Source: Mucilaginibacter sp. SMC90 (GTDB lineage: Bacteria; Bacteroidota; Bacteroidia; Sphingobacteriales; Sphingobacteriaceae). Taken from it: a stretch of 64,000 bases of DNA. The stretch lies in the NCBI RefSeq assembly GCF_022811725.1, contig NZ_CP094527.1, forward strand, positions 7,254,001-7,318,000, in the 5' to 3' direction. Both the position numbers and the translations under genes were made by a program. Below the pieces are notes generated by a model. That model was not told where the DNA came from and searched no databases. It saw only the letters and a list, made by a program, of their open reading frames with translations. Of the stretch, positions 1-8,880 are shown piece by piece (the first letter of the stretch is position 1; every line of letters begins with the position of its first letter).

Positions 1-338
1 GGAAACTGAACGAGTAAGCATCCCTTGTTGACCTCGGGAATAATATGGATTGTTTTCATGAAACGGCTTAAATCTGCCGCATTGAAAATAAGATTTTTCT
101 TATGCGAGATTTCACTCCATAGTTTAAACGTAAAAAGAAAATCAGGTCCCACCTCCCTGACCCACCGGGTGAGGGTGTTTTGCTGCGGTACCTTGTAAAA
201 AGAACTATTAATTTCGATACTGTTCTCGTGCAAGGCATAGTAACCCAGTCTGGATAATTGAGCATAGGCCAGTGGAAAATCCCGTTTTGACAGGTCTATC
301 TGCAGACCACTTGTTCCTGCAAAAACTTTTTTCTGCAT
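1..338 (-). CDS. DUF72 (YecE-like) family protein, C-terminus cut by window edge
   Basis: The first 112 residues of a reading frame that starts with ATG at 338 and runs off the left edge without a stop. The start reads MQKKVFAGTSGL, followed by an FYKVP segment and a TFKLWSEISHKK segment. That is the order seen at the N-terminus of DUF72 proteins, which are predicted TIM barrels of unknown biochemical role. A second, full-length DUF72 gene lies at 52506-53399 but is clearly diverged from this one. The family call is by motif recognition; the function is unknown. Confidence 0.72.
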   Translation of the reverse strand, partial: MQKKVFAGTSGLQIDLSKRDFPLAYAQLSRLGYYALHENSIEINSSFYKVPQQNTLTRWVREVGPDFLFTFKLWSEISHKKNLIFNAADLSRFMKTIHIIPEVNKGCLLVQF

Positions 339-470
339 ATCTAAAAAGCTGATGACAGTCTAACAAACAACCGTTAAATTGTTTGGGATAACTTGATAAA
401 ACAAATATTTATCTGGCTGCAAAGAACAATAGTATCTATTTAACTGTCTGACAATTTAAAGGGTTTACAG

Positions 471-647
471 ATGGAACTTCAAAAACGAATACAAGTCAAA
501 CGGCAGCAATACGAAGAGTACCTTAAATCAATGATCAGCAACAAAGCTTTCAAAGTAGGCTATTCCTACAATACCGAAAGCGTTTTCCTATGGGGAGACG
601 AAACCGTCATTAATCAATTAAGACAACTCGCCCGGACAGGAGTCTAA
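471..647 (+). CDS. Small hypothetical protein, 58 aa
   Basis: An uninterrupted 58-codon frame from ATG to TAA that reads like a real protein: a basic, helix-forming first half (QKRIQVKRQQYEEYLK) and a second half with a WGDE turn and a final amphipathic stretch. It is divergent from the DUF72 gene at 338 with about 130 bases between, enough for two promoters. I do not recognise the family. There is no signal peptide or membrane segment. Confidence 0.5.
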   Translation: MELQKRIQVKRQQYEEYLKSMISNKAFKVGYSYNTESVFLWGDETVINQLRQLARTGV

Positions 648-927
648 TTTACGATGTCTACATTTTTCTCATCTGAATAAGTTACCGGTCGGCTGTCTAT
701 CATAATTCTATGATATGTGCGAAGGCAAATTCAGCGTTATTATTTGTAACCTCGGATAAGGACTACGTCAGCTGCTTTTTCCGCACTTTACGGAATTAGA
801 ATCCTGATATTTCAAAATTGAACTATTAATAATTTTTATATTACCGATATATAGCATGCGCAGAATAACTATCTATATAAAACTGCCAGTTTCCATAACC
901 TGCTATCTGGCGAACTTTTTTTTATCC
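648..927. other. Gene-free stretch downstream of the 58-aa gene
   Basis: No convincing coding frame on either strand. The only local structure seen is a short perfect inverted repeat, ATCATA-ATTC-TATGAT at 699-714, possibly an operator or weak hairpin between convergent genes. Confidence 0.4.
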
Positions 928-1506
928 TTAAAAGGCCTTTAATATATCGATTGGCGGCCCCACGCGTTCAAAACCATGTTGTTTTCTAAACTCATCCTGC
1001 TCCGCCTCGGGTTTGCCTTTCATTTGCCCTTTACTAATCGCTATAAAACACTCTTCCATTTTGCCTGCTGGTTGAAATGTTGTGAGCATCCGGCCAACTC
1101 CTTCGCCTATTTTTGAAAACGCGTGTGGTACACCCCGCGGACCGAAAACACTATCACCTGTTTTAACGTGGTGCATTTTGTCGCCTACTTTAATTATGAA
1201 CTCACCCTCCAAAATGTACCACCATTCGTCTTGCGCATGGTGTACGTGCAGGTTGGGGCCACCTTTTTTTACCCGCGACGATTCGTATACATACAAATCG
1301 CCGTCCGTATCGTTTGTTGATACTTTGGTATAAAAAGTGTCCCCATCAAATAAGCTGATCGGTTTTTCAAAACGGTCTGCTCCCGCATCGGTTTTAAAAC
1401 CTGTTTTCTCCCTGAACTTGGAATGGATCTTGGCAGTTAAACTAAGAGGGCTGGCCAAAACAGCACCGCTTAGGGATAAAATCCGTAAAAAGGCGTCTCG
1501 TTTCAT
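928..1506 (-). CDS. Exported cupin-domain protein
   Basis: 192 aa. Residues 1-25 form an N-terminal export signal (basic start, hydrophobic LSLSGAVLASPLSL), so the protein is probably periplasmic or lipid-associated. The rest is a single small cupin barrel. Motif 1 has H88, H90 and E94 (HVHHAQDEWWYILEGEF), and a downstream H128 in PRGVPHAF supplies the usual fourth metal ligand. Cupins of this size may be dioxygenases, isomerases or ligand-binding proteins, and the sequence does not decide between them. It stands alone, about 150 bases downstream of the cytochrome c peroxidase gene on the same strand; co-transcription is possible but not shown. Confidence 0.8.
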   Translation of the reverse strand: MKRDAFLRILSLSGAVLASPLSLTAKIHSKFREKTGFKTDAGADRFEKPISLFDGDTFYTKVSTNDTDGDLYVYESSRVKKGGPNLHVHHAQDEWWYILEGEFIIKVGDKMHHVKTGDSVFGPRGVPHAFSKIGEGVGRMLTTFQPAGKMEECFIAISKGQMKGKPEAEQDEFRKQHGFERVGPPIDILKAF

Positions 1507-1653
1507 TGTTTTAATTTAAGCATAAATAGTTTCAAAACTGGTCGCAATGCTTAGCGCATTGCTTATATGATAAAGTAAATGCATTTCAAAGCCGACCAGA
1601 TAGCGAACTTTCGATATCTTGCCGGATCAGGCCCGCCAAAAAGCCATAAACTC

Positions 1654-2640
1654 TCATAGTCTATTTAAATGGTTTGACGCTCCCTTGTTTTTCAATTTCG
1701 CTGCGAAACGTTTATCCGTTAAGGAAATCAGGAAATTTTCCAGGTCGGTTTTCTCCTGCTCTGTTAAACCCATTGGCGTATTGAGCAGCGTATCACGGTT
1801 AATGGAGCGGGAAACTATTTTATCCGGATCATTATAGTAGTCAATCACCTGCCGTAATGTTTTGAACATACCGTTATGCATATAGGGCGCCGTAATCGCC
1901 ACGTTACGCAAAGCACCTATCTTAAACCTGCCTACGTCACTCTCTTTTTTAGTTACACAGGCGCGGCCGCTATCTCGTAATGCCTTGCCGTCGTAGAGAC
2001 CAATGGAACGAAATTCTACATCGTTGAAGTCGGGGCCAAAATGACATTGGATACAACGACCTTTGGTATTGAAGATAGCAAAACCACGTTTTGCCGATTC
2101 GCTGACGGCCGCTTCATTATCATTTAAGCGCCAGTCATCAAATGGAGAATCACCGGCTTCTAACGTTCTTTCAAATGCGGATAATGCTTTGGCTAAATTA
2201 GCACTATTGGCTGCCTCATGGAAAACAGTTTGAAAAGCTGCCTTATAAAAAGCATTGTGTTGCAACCTCGATACGGCTGTCGCTACCGGTAAGTCCATTT
2301 CGATAGGATTTTGAAGCGGAATCAGGGCTTGCTGTTCCAGGGTGGTGGCGCGCCCATCCCAAAAAAATGCGACCTGTAGGCTCATATTCATGGCTGATGG
2401 GGTATTGCGCACACCTTTCCGCCTGTGCACTCCTAAACTAACGGCAGAGGTATCAGCAAAGGCGAACTCTTCTTTATGGCATGACGCGCAGCTGATCTTT
2501 TTAGTACGGGACAGGATCGGATCAAAAAACAATTTTTGGCCAAGTGTTGCCTGCGTTAAAGAGTCGGGGGATTTAAATGCGCTCTGCGAGATAACGAGGA
2601 CAGCGCCAAGCGCCAGGATAATCATGCAAAGCTTTTTCAT
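1654..2640 (-). CDS. Di-haem cytochrome c peroxidase (CcpA/MauG family)
   Basis: 328 aa, the normal length for the family. A signal peptide covers residues 1-21. Two c-type haem sites are present, CASCH at 51-55 and CIQCH at 196-200, followed by a conserved APYMHNGMFKTL region near the C-terminus that typically carries a distal haem ligand. The enzyme would sit in the periplasm and reduce hydrogen peroxide with electrons from a small cytochrome; MauG-like relatives instead oxidise protein side chains. It is separated by only 7 bases from the 132-aa exported protein upstream, so the two are probably one operon. Confidence 0.88.
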   Translation of the reverse strand: MKKLCMIILALGAVLVISQSAFKSPDSLTQATLGQKLFFDPILSRTKKISCASCHKEEFAFADTSAVSLGVHRRKGVRNTPSAMNMSLQVAFFWDGRATTLEQQALIPLQNPIEMDLPVATAVSRLQHNAFYKAAFQTVFHEAANSANLAKALSAFERTLEAGDSPFDDWRLNDNEAAVSESAKRGFAIFNTKGRCIQCHFGPDFNDVEFRSIGLYDGKALRDSGRACVTKKESDVGRFKIGALRNVAITAPYMHNGMFKTLRQVIDYYNDPDKIVSRSINRDTLLNTPMGLTEQEKTDLENFLISLTDKRFAAKLKNKGASNHLNRL

Positions 2641-2647
2641 TTGATGA

Positions 2648-3046
2648 TCATTTACCTGCTGTAACCAGTTTTTTAAACACCTTTCCGTCTGTAGCCTGCC
2701 TGCGGCCTACGCACGTGTCCTGAATAACATGGAATTTGAGGGAATCAAGCTTGCCGAAAAACTCCATCTTATAAGTCCCGTTATATTTGTCATTACAGGT
2801 GGCGTCGGCAATGTATAAGGTATCATGATTCATATGATAAACACCACTTACAAATTCTTTTTTATTGATAAAACCATCATACGTTCCGTTAGCCCTGAAA
2901 ATTGCCATTAAATTAAAAGGCTGTCCCTGAGATTTGCCGGAATGCTCCCATTTTCCCAGAAGCGGATTATCATCAATGGTAAAGGCCGTAACGGGCAGTA
3001 GTACAGCAACAAATATGCTAAGGCAGAGAATTTTTTTCATAATCAT
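2648..3046 (-). CDS. Exported lipocalin-like small protein
   Basis: 132 aa with a signal peptide (KKILCLSIFVAVLLPVTAF). The mature part begins NPLLGKWEHSG, a lipocalin-like opening, followed by alternating beta strands, GTYDGFI and GTYKMEF repeats, and cysteines in DATCNDK and DTCVGRR that could form a disulfide. A second ATG two codons in (3040) is an equally good start. It lies directly upstream of the cytochrome c peroxidase gene and probably shares its transcript. Ligand and function are unknown. Confidence 0.7.
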   Translation of the reverse strand: MIMKKILCLSIFVAVLLPVTAFTIDDNPLLGKWEHSGKSQGQPFNLMAIFRANGTYDGFINKKEFVSGVYHMNHDTLYIADATCNDKYNGTYKMEFFGKLDSLKFHVIQDTCVGRRQATDGKVFKKLVTAGK

Positions 3047-3292
3047 GGTTTAGATTGTCAGTTTCTCACAAAACAAACATTTTTTATTTTATAATACTTT
3101 CGGGAATGTTGCAAATACTTTAGAGTTTGTAACATTTGATCTTTCAGCTACTCACGCAGGATAATATGTACATCGTGTTGAAACTCGGTTTGAGAAAGCC
3201 AGGCGTTCATCGTGGATGCAAAATTTGTAAGCTTTCTTATAATTAAACACGCTGGCAACAGCGATCAGCCATATAAGAAAATTGCTTTCAAA

Positions 3293-3607
3293 TCAAAAAA
3301 GGCTATCCCGGATATATTGCGGAAAAATTTCTTTGAATATTTTCTCTTCATAAATTACCACAATAACCTCAATGGTCTCTTGACCATATGTTGTTTGCAG
3401 GCGTTGTGCATAGAAAACATTGCCGTCCTCCAGGTCTTCAAACTTCCTGATCACCTTTTTATCCTCAAAATAATCTTTGATTTTAAAATTAACGGGATCG
3501 CCTGTTTGGGGAATATGTAATGGATTTTCCATAATAATATTCCGAGGCCCATTATATTCGGGATAGAAGAATTGGAAATCAAACTCAAAGCGGAGGATCG
3601 TTTTCAT
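3293..3607 (-). CDS. Hypothetical protein, 104 aa
   Basis: A compact, soluble, aromatic-rich protein (RFEFDFQFFYPEYNGPRN at the start, VIVVIYEEKIF near the end) with no signal peptide, cysteines or membrane segment. Composition and strand pattern suggest an alpha/beta domain. No family is recognised. It stands alone between convergent neighbours. Confidence 0.55.
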   Translation of the reverse strand: MKTILRFEFDFQFFYPEYNGPRNIIMENPLHIPQTGDPVNFKIKDYFEDKKVIRKFEDLEDGNVFYAQRLQTTYGQETIEVIVVIYEEKIFKEIFPQYIRDSLF

Positions 3608-3892
3608 AGCAAATGGCTTTACTTATTAAATTTCGACATTAACTATCAGAAAAACAAGCTAATATCTATCACCAGATAATTATTCGACTGAGTTATATAT
3701 ATTGGCAATAAATAACCATTAAACGAAATAAGACTTCAGTAAAATTGCTTGAGCAACGGAGTATTGGCATTTTCAAAGAGAACTTTAGAAATCTTGTAAC
3801 AGCGAATATGTTTTTGCTAAGAATGCTGGGTTTAAACAAAATACTGTATTTGAAGCCTGCGGCACTGCGCTTCACCAATTAAAAACATAGAA

Positions 3893-4071
3893 ATGGAAAA
3901 ATTAGCCGAACTGAAGCATTAATAGAGACCGCAGAAAAAGAGGGAACTGGGTTTTATGAGAAAAACAACAAAGCAGCAGGAACACGCCTTCGCGACGCGT
4001 TACAGCAAATCAAGGTCATTGCAACGGATTTGCGTAAAGATGTTACCGATAAGAAAAACGCCGCACATTAG
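3893..4071 (+). pseudogene. Histone H1-like (Hc1-type) small basic protein, frameshifted
   Basis: The frame starts MEKLAELK and then hits TAA after nine codons. The next frame continues as a convincing Hc1-type protein: LIETAEKEG, FYEKNNKAAGTRLRDALQ, DLRKDVTDKKNAAH, then TAG directly before a terminator. Adding one A in the run at about 3917-3919 restores one 59-codon gene. The KAAGTR-R-LQ pattern is typical of the small histone-like proteins common in Bacteroidota. Either the gene is inactivated by a 1-base deletion in an A run or this is a sequencing error. Confidence 0.72.
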
Positions 4072-4077
4072 CAATAG

Positions 4078-4100
4078 GCCCGCATAGGCGGGCTTTTTTT
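4078..4100 (+). terminator. Rho-independent terminator of the histone-like gene
   Basis: A perfect 6-bp stem, GCCCGC/GCGGGC, with a 4-base loop and a run of seven T's. It starts seven bases after the TAG of the frameshifted histone-like gene. Confidence 0.9.
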
Positions 4101-4385
4101 ATTAGTCATTATTCAGTTAATTGGTTTTACCTCAGCGCTGAGATTGCAAGGGGTATGAGGGCAGGGTTTGAGTAGAATCTGAAAAAAAAGGCTCCACATT
4201 TAGGTTTGCTCTTCCACTGTAAATAACCAGCAAACACAGGGAAATATACGATTGTTGGGCAATTGTAGATCCGGAGAAGCAGGTATTGGTTGCCATTCAC
4301 CTGTTTAATCTTATTAATATCTTTGGCAATATGATTTGTTTGATGCTGCAGCTCAATGCTTGGAAATTAATGACTGCACCAATTA
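4101..4385. other. Gene-free intergenic stretch
   Basis: Lies between the terminator of the histone-like gene and the 3' end of the PAS sensor gene. I find no open frame with protein-like composition and no strong repeat. Confidence 0.4.
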
Positions 4386-6029
4386 TCAATCTTTCTCAAC
4401 AATTTTTGGCATTTGCCCCGCCCGGTGAGATTGATGTATGACTGAACTAACGATTTTGTCAAGTTCTGTTATCGATTCCTCCAGGTATTTAAGCGAGGCC
4501 TGGTAATCCTCATCGGTGTCAGGGTTTCGGATTAATGGCAATAAACCTAGTAATCGTGCGATCGGAGCCCGGACAACGTGAGATTGCGTCCAGGCAATCT
4601 CACGGAAAAGGTCATTCTGCTGTTCGATCTTTGTAACATAAGTTTTTACCGGAGTAATATCGCGACCTGTGATGCAAACACCCGTAACTTTATCATCGGT
4701 GTATACGGGACTTAAAGAATAATGTACCCACATCATAGCCTCCGATAGCCGGTACTGCCGGTCATATTGTACGGTTTCACCGGACTGCGATCTTAATAGC
4801 AACTGTGCAAAATCATCGTGCAGCAAACTTGATACATAGCAGAAAATATCCCGACCAATTTCAAATTGTTTGGGCATTTGCTGAAATCGGATATAATCTG
4901 CCGCTTTGGCGTTAAATTGCTTTACGCGGTTGTGTTCGTCAATTAATACGATCCCGTCGACCGTGCTTTCAAAGATCGCTCTTAAGTCAGACTCAGATCT
5001 TCGGGTACGCTCATTAGCAGCGGCCATTTCCTTTTCATTCCTAATTATCTCGGTTATGTCCGTAGCAAGAACCAACCTTAGCAGCTTGCCTTCCACTTCC
5101 AATAAACTGCTTTCTATTCGCACATCTATCAATTCCCCGTTTTTTTTATAGTGACGGGCGTATTGCTCATAAGGTATGCCCGATTTGCGATTCGCCTGTA
5201 CCGTTTCTGCCAACGCGAAATTATCAGCAGCAGGTCGAATATCAGTTATCTTTTTATTGAGAAATTCTCTATGAGAATATCCGTAATGCCTTGTCGCGGC
5301 TTCGTTGACATCTTTAAATTGAAGTGTTTCCGTATCAAAAAGCCACATGGGCAATGGACTCTTTTCAAATAACATCTGATAGCGCTGTGTCAATTGCTGC
5401 TTGTTAAGCAAGGTTTCCCCGAGCCGGTCAATAATGCGATGGATCAGTATAACCGCAATTCCGCTTAGGAAAAGGAGGTTGGAAGTAAAAGCAACCCAGC
5501 TTCCTGAACCAGTGACTTGCTGAGGGCCGTATTGGCCGGCACCTTGCGGAAGCAGAACAGCAATAGATATTAAGATCGCCGAGCTCAACAAAACCGACCA
5601 ATAGGCGAAATAAACAGGAAGGATCAGCGTCGTGATTACAGTTAAACCGAAAAGGTAAAATATGCCTGGTCCAATATAGCCGAAGGCGATGATCAGGTAT
5701 ATCGCCAGCGGGTAAAATAATCCGATCAACAATAGTTTACGGGCGAAAAGGGCTAACCTGCCGGAAAACGTAATTATTGCGAAGCCAAGAAATGTGGTGA
5801 TATCGACAACACCCATGGTTATATCACGGTTTGCGATTGAAAGATAAATGCCTGGAAATGCCGCAACGAAGCTGATTGGCAGGCCATAGAGCAATAAGGT
5901 AAAAAAAAGCTGCGTTTTCCAATACTCGATGGACGATTCATCTTCGGCCGCAAGGGGCGTCAGTCTGCTTTTAACAAACTGTTCATATTTGATAAGCCAT
6001 TTTTTTAAAATGTATTGGCCGGCGTCCAT
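4386..6029 (-). CDS. Membrane PAS-domain sensor protein with HisKA-like end but no ATPase domain
   Basis: 547 aa. The first ~200 residues contain about six or seven hydrophobic helices. Two PAS domains follow: about 208-325 (RYQMLFEKSPLPMWLFD, then NEAATRHYGYS) and about 345-460 (LRAIFESTVDGIVLID). The last ~75 residues resemble a HisKA dimerisation helix with a candidate phospho-acceptor histidine in TQSHVVRAPIARLLG. The protein then stops at KIVEKD with no HATPase_c N, G1 or G2 boxes. It therefore cannot phosphorylate itself as drawn and may act as a sensor partner in trans. No response regulator lies nearby. Confidence 0.8.
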   Translation of the reverse strand: MDAGQYILKKWLIKYEQFVKSRLTPLAAEDESSIEYWKTQLFFTLLLYGLPISFVAAFPGIYLSIANRDITMGVVDITTFLGFAIITFSGRLALFARKLLLIGLFYPLAIYLIIAFGYIGPGIFYLFGLTVITTLILPVYFAYWSVLLSSAILISIAVLLPQGAGQYGPQQVTGSGSWVAFTSNLLFLSGIAVILIHRIIDRLGETLLNKQQLTQRYQMLFEKSPLPMWLFDTETLQFKDVNEAATRHYGYSHREFLNKKITDIRPAADNFALAETVQANRKSGIPYEQYARHYKKNGELIDVRIESSLLEVEGKLLRLVLATDITEIIRNEKEMAAANERTRRSESDLRAIFESTVDGIVLIDEHNRVKQFNAKAADYIRFQQMPKQFEIGRDIFCYVSSLLHDDFAQLLLRSQSGETVQYDRQYRLSEAMMWVHYSLSPVYTDDKVTGVCITGRDITPVKTYVTKIEQQNDLFREIAWTQSHVVRAPIARLLGLLPLIRNPDTDEDYQASLKYLEESITELDKIVSSVIHQSHRAGQMPKIVEKD

Positions 6030-6366
6030 AAAAGTAGGCTTAATTTTTATAAAAGGGAGTTTCTTAGAAAGGTAAAAACTTTTTTATAAGTTACACAATG
6101 TTTATTAAAAATAAACAGATCGCGCAGTTTTCAATGCTCGCCGCCTCTCTATGTCTACATATGGAAAAGATTCCCTAATCGTTGACCACCTTGTTTCAGT
6201 CGCATTGGCTCAATTCATAGGTTATTCGATCAGGCTCTTGAATTCCGCTGTTGATTTTGCAGTGCTCAAATTTATCTTAGCATCGCACATTTAGAATAAA
6301 AGCGACTGCTGCTGTACTAATCTATTTACATAATGTACTTCAAGGGCAAACCATTATAACCTGCTA
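6030..6366. other. Divergent intergenic region between PAS sensor and DUF1003 genes
   Basis: 337 bases with no protein-like frame. It must hold promoters for both divergent genes. I could not pick a confident sigma-ABfr type -33/-7 pair. Confidence 0.4.
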
Positions 6367-6384
6367 TTGTTGACTTTAGACCAT

Positions 6385-6843
6385 ATGCCGCGAAAAGCAA
6401 AAATAAAATCCAATAACCAGGTTGAGCGTGGAAATTTAGAAACACCGTTCATATCGGACTTTCTTGGCAGCGTCTGGTTCCTTGGCATAATCCTGATATT
6501 GATCATTCTTTATATCATCTGGAATGCCGGATTCATCCCGTGGCTGCATCCTTTTGATCCATCGCCATTTAATATATTGGACACCATCCTATCGGTATTC
6601 GCCATCATATTGTCAATAACTGTGCTGATCAGTCAAAAACGACAGCGGCAAATGGAAAAAGTCCGGGAACAAGTGGAATTTGAAGTCAATGTCAGAGCGG
6701 AAACTGAAATTACCAAAATATTGGAGATGCTTGAACAGGTACAGCAGAAACTGGGAATCAACACTGCCGACGAAGACCTGAAACAGATGAAGAAAAAACT
6801 TGACATTCGCAAATTGCACGAACGTATCAAAAAAAGCGACTAA
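6385..6843 (+). CDS. DUF1003 family membrane protein
   Basis: 152 aa from the ATG at 6385; an upstream in-frame TTG at 6367 is less likely. Two hydrophobic helices, VWFLGIILILIILYIIW and ILDTILSVFAIILSITVLI, are joined by a PFDPSPFN loop. They are followed by an SQKRQRQ segment, an EVNVRAETEI segment and a C-terminal coiled helix. This order is the hallmark of DUF1003 inner-membrane proteins, whose role is unknown although some annotations mention cyclic-nucleotide-related functions. Transcribed alone. Confidence 0.85.
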   Translation: MPRKAKIKSNNQVERGNLETPFISDFLGSVWFLGIILILIILYIIWNAGFIPWLHPFDPSPFNILDTILSVFAIILSITVLISQKRQRQMEKVREQVEFEVNVRAETEITKILEMLEQVQQKLGINTADEDLKQMKKKLDIRKLHERIKKSD

Positions 6844-6879
6844 AGCGTGCAACCGAACCGTTCAAGCTGCTAATCAGAC

Positions 6880-7143
6880 CCAGAATAATTTTGCAGGCTA
6901 TCGAGCATTCCGATAATTCAACATATATCGCTGTAAACACTAATCCCATGCGTAATGGCTCCCCAACCTGTAACCTGCTTCGTTCGGTCTGAAAGCCCGG
7001 ATGACGACCTGGCAATCATAGTAGCGAGGTGCTTCGGCTCGCGAAACTCCTCTTTAAAAATCATTGACAAGATATACCTGTCTGCTGTCATAAAAGGAGG
7101 CGCCGGTTGTTGCTGACAATGCGACTTTAAATGCTTTGTTCAT
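6880..7143 (-). pseudogene. Degenerate small membrane-protein gene (YagU/DUF1440-like remnant)
   Basis: Read on the minus strand from ATG at 7143, three frames in turn give protein-like pieces: MNKAFKVALSATTGASFYDSR, then FKEEFREPKHLATMIAR..LSDRTKQVTGWGA, then RMGLVFTAIYVELSE. Together they follow the order 'fREPe.Lg.lI.r.....L...k.....GWgaHy.mGl.Fa..Y', which I associate with small integral-membrane proteins of Sphingobacteriaceae. At least two frameshifts and a missing C-terminus make it non-functional. The family label is tentative. Confidence 0.42.
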
Positions 7144-7210
7144 AATTGAAAATTAATGTTTTGACGATCATTTGCTGGTTTCGAAATGTGGTGCATGGAC
7201 CGCTTCCGAT

Positions 7211-7741
7211 TCAGGCGAACCTTTCTGACTCAGATATATCAGCCCCTTGTTGACGAACTCCCAGGGATTCAAAACATAGAAATTCCGTTTCTATGTGGTT
7301 TCTGACCTCCATAATGGTAAGCGCATTTCTTAGCACATCGACGTCCTGCGCTGATGAAAATGATGTCATGAAAATAAAAATGCCGGACGTTATACCGAAG
7401 CTTATAACAGTCATATCATAATACGCGTCAAGAAAGGGAAAATATTGCAAAACAAATGCATTGGCAACAACCATTGCGACAGCTAATAAGAGCAGGGTCA
7501 CGGCAATCGACGCGTGTACCCAGCGCTTTAGAGTCCTTCCTTTCCTGACCACCTGAATGGATTTATTCATTTTAAACACGGAATCTCGTATCTCATAGAG
7601 TTTTTGAATTTGCTCATGACATATCGTTAAGCCGCGGCCTTCGTGGTTTGGTATCGAAAGGGTATCACAAATTTCCGGTGACAAGTAAAAATAATGCTTG
7701 CTTGTAAATCTATTAAAGCTGATTGTTGGCAGGTCATTCAT
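7211..7741 (-). CDS. Two-helix membrane protein, unknown function
   Basis: About 176 aa from the ATG at 7741; an in-frame GTG at 7777 would add 12 residues. The N-terminal ~85 residues are soluble. Two hydrophobic segments follow (ASIAVTLLLLAVAMVVANAF and MTVISFGITSGIFIFMTS), then a cytoplasmic tail of about 50 residues ending in charged helix. The layout resembles small 2TM signal or effector proteins, but I do not recognise a family. No partner gene is adjacent on the same strand. Confidence 0.55.
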   Translation of the reverse strand: MNDLPTISFNRFTSKHYFYLSPEICDTLSIPNHEGRGLTICHEQIQKLYEIRDSVFKMNKSIQVVRKGRTLKRWVHASIAVTLLLLAVAMVVANAFVLQYFPFLDAYYDMTVISFGITSGIFIFMTSFSSAQDVDVLRNALTIMEVRNHIETEFLCFESLGVRQQGADISESERFA

Positions 7742-8031
7742 AAGGCTTACTGACAAATTTAGATATTTGGCTTGCACCTGTCAAATACAATAATTAAACC
7801 AGAACGCCGGTAGAATTTTTTTTTATTAAGTATTGGTTTATGATTACGATGCAGTTGATTTATTTACCTTACTTTTTTTCGCTTTCAAGCCAACTCACCG
7901 ATAGCCCGCAATGTTGTTTAATGCTATCTGATAGTCTTATGCCTGGGAAAAAAGCTTCCTCCGAGTCGGAGCAACTCGGACTTTTCCTGATCACGCTCTG
8001 ACGACTTTTGCTGAACAAATATTGATAACTG

Positions 8032-8042
8032 CATTTGAACAA
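8032..8042 (-). promoter_or_regulatory. Operator-like 11-mer upstream of parA, inverted copy
   Basis: CATTTGAACAA, the exact reverse complement of the 11-mer repeated at 8790-8824. It sits 30 bases before the parA start, where a bound regulator would cover the promoter. See the repeats at 8790-8840. Confidence 0.55.
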
Positions 8043-8071
8043 TTGTGCATTTGCAGCAAAATTGAAATAAT

Positions 8072-8677
8072 ATGGCAAAGATCATCACATTGGCACACCA
8101 GAAAGGGGGCGTCGGGAAAAGCACTTTGGCATTGAACCTGGCCCTGTGCTTCCAGGATCAGTTAAGGGTTGCCCTTATTGATTCCGATCTTCAGGGAAGT
8201 ATATACCACCTGAAGGAAGATTTCCCCGACATGGAAATCCTCTCCCCCGATAAAATAAGCGAGCTTCCGGACCTGAATTATGACCTGATTATTGTGGATA
8301 CCCCACCTTATTTATCTAACCGCCTGAATGAATTATTTATTCATTCGGATTTCGTGTTGATCCCGACCAAGGCCGGTTTTTTTGATGTCATGGCGGTCAA
8401 ATCTACCCTGACATTGGTCAAATTTGCCCAGGCCCGGAATCGAAATCTGAAGGCGGGGATTGTCCTCAACATGATCAAGCCGAGGTCAGGCATAACTGGT
8501 GAAGTGGTGGATTTACTGAGTTCCTTGGGAACTCCGCTTTTAAAGTCCCGTGTCTTTGATCGGGTTAGCCTTGCAAGGTCGTCGATGACCTCCGGGATCC
8601 TCAAAAGCGCCGACCAAAAAGCAATTGAAGAGGTGACTTTTCTAGCGGAGGAAATCATCAATCTGCTCAGTGAATAG
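8072..8677 (+). CDS. ParA-family ATPase of the conjugative element
   Basis: 201 aa. The deviant Walker A motif KGGVGKST is at residues 11-18, with the DSDLQG switch region at about 36-41 and Walker B-like LIIVDTPP near 73-80. Length and motifs fit the small ParA/MinD-like ATPases that precede mobilisation genes in Bacteroidota ICEs (called TraA in some elements). They are thought to help partition or maintain the element and sometimes to repress transfer. No ParB is adjacent; the 85-aa DNA-binding-like gene downstream is a candidate partner. Confidence 0.88.
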   Translation: MAKIITLAHQKGGVGKSTLALNLALCFQDQLRVALIDSDLQGSIYHLKEDFPDMEILSPDKISELPDLNYDLIIVDTPPYLSNRLNELFIHSDFVLIPTKAGFFDVMAVKSTLTLVKFAQARNRNLKAGIVLNMIKPRSGITGEVVDLLSSLGTPLLKSRVFDRVSLARSSMTSGILKSADQKAIEEVTFLAEEIINLLSE

Positions 8678-8789
8678 ATGTGGAATTGAATAAAGGAACA
8701 ATGCTATTGATGAATAATGCTGCAAATGCGGCATTGAAGCTTTGCCGAAATATTCATTTGTACATGGATGCTTTTATGCAAACCTCCCT

Positions 8790-8840
8790 TTGTTCAAATG
8801 AAAAAATATCGCATTGTTCAAATGCTCCATTGTTCATCTG
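8790..8840 (+). repeat. Three direct repeats of an 11-mer (operator or partition site)
   Basis: TTGTTCAAATG occurs at 8790-8800 and 8814-8824, and as TTGTTCATCTG at 8830-8840. An exact inverted copy is at 8032-8042 upstream of parA. The repeats lie 40 bases before the 85-aa DNA-binding-like gene. The layout fits autoregulation of both transcripts by one element-encoded protein, or a partition site. Confidence 0.68.
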
Positions 8841-8880
8841 GTGATTGATAGCCTGCTGAGCGGTTATTAAAAGGAAAGCT

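Noticed and set aside
7924..8124. Minus-strand frames upstream of parA (7869-8124)
   Set aside because: They overlap the parA start and operator; content is low quality and no family is suggested.
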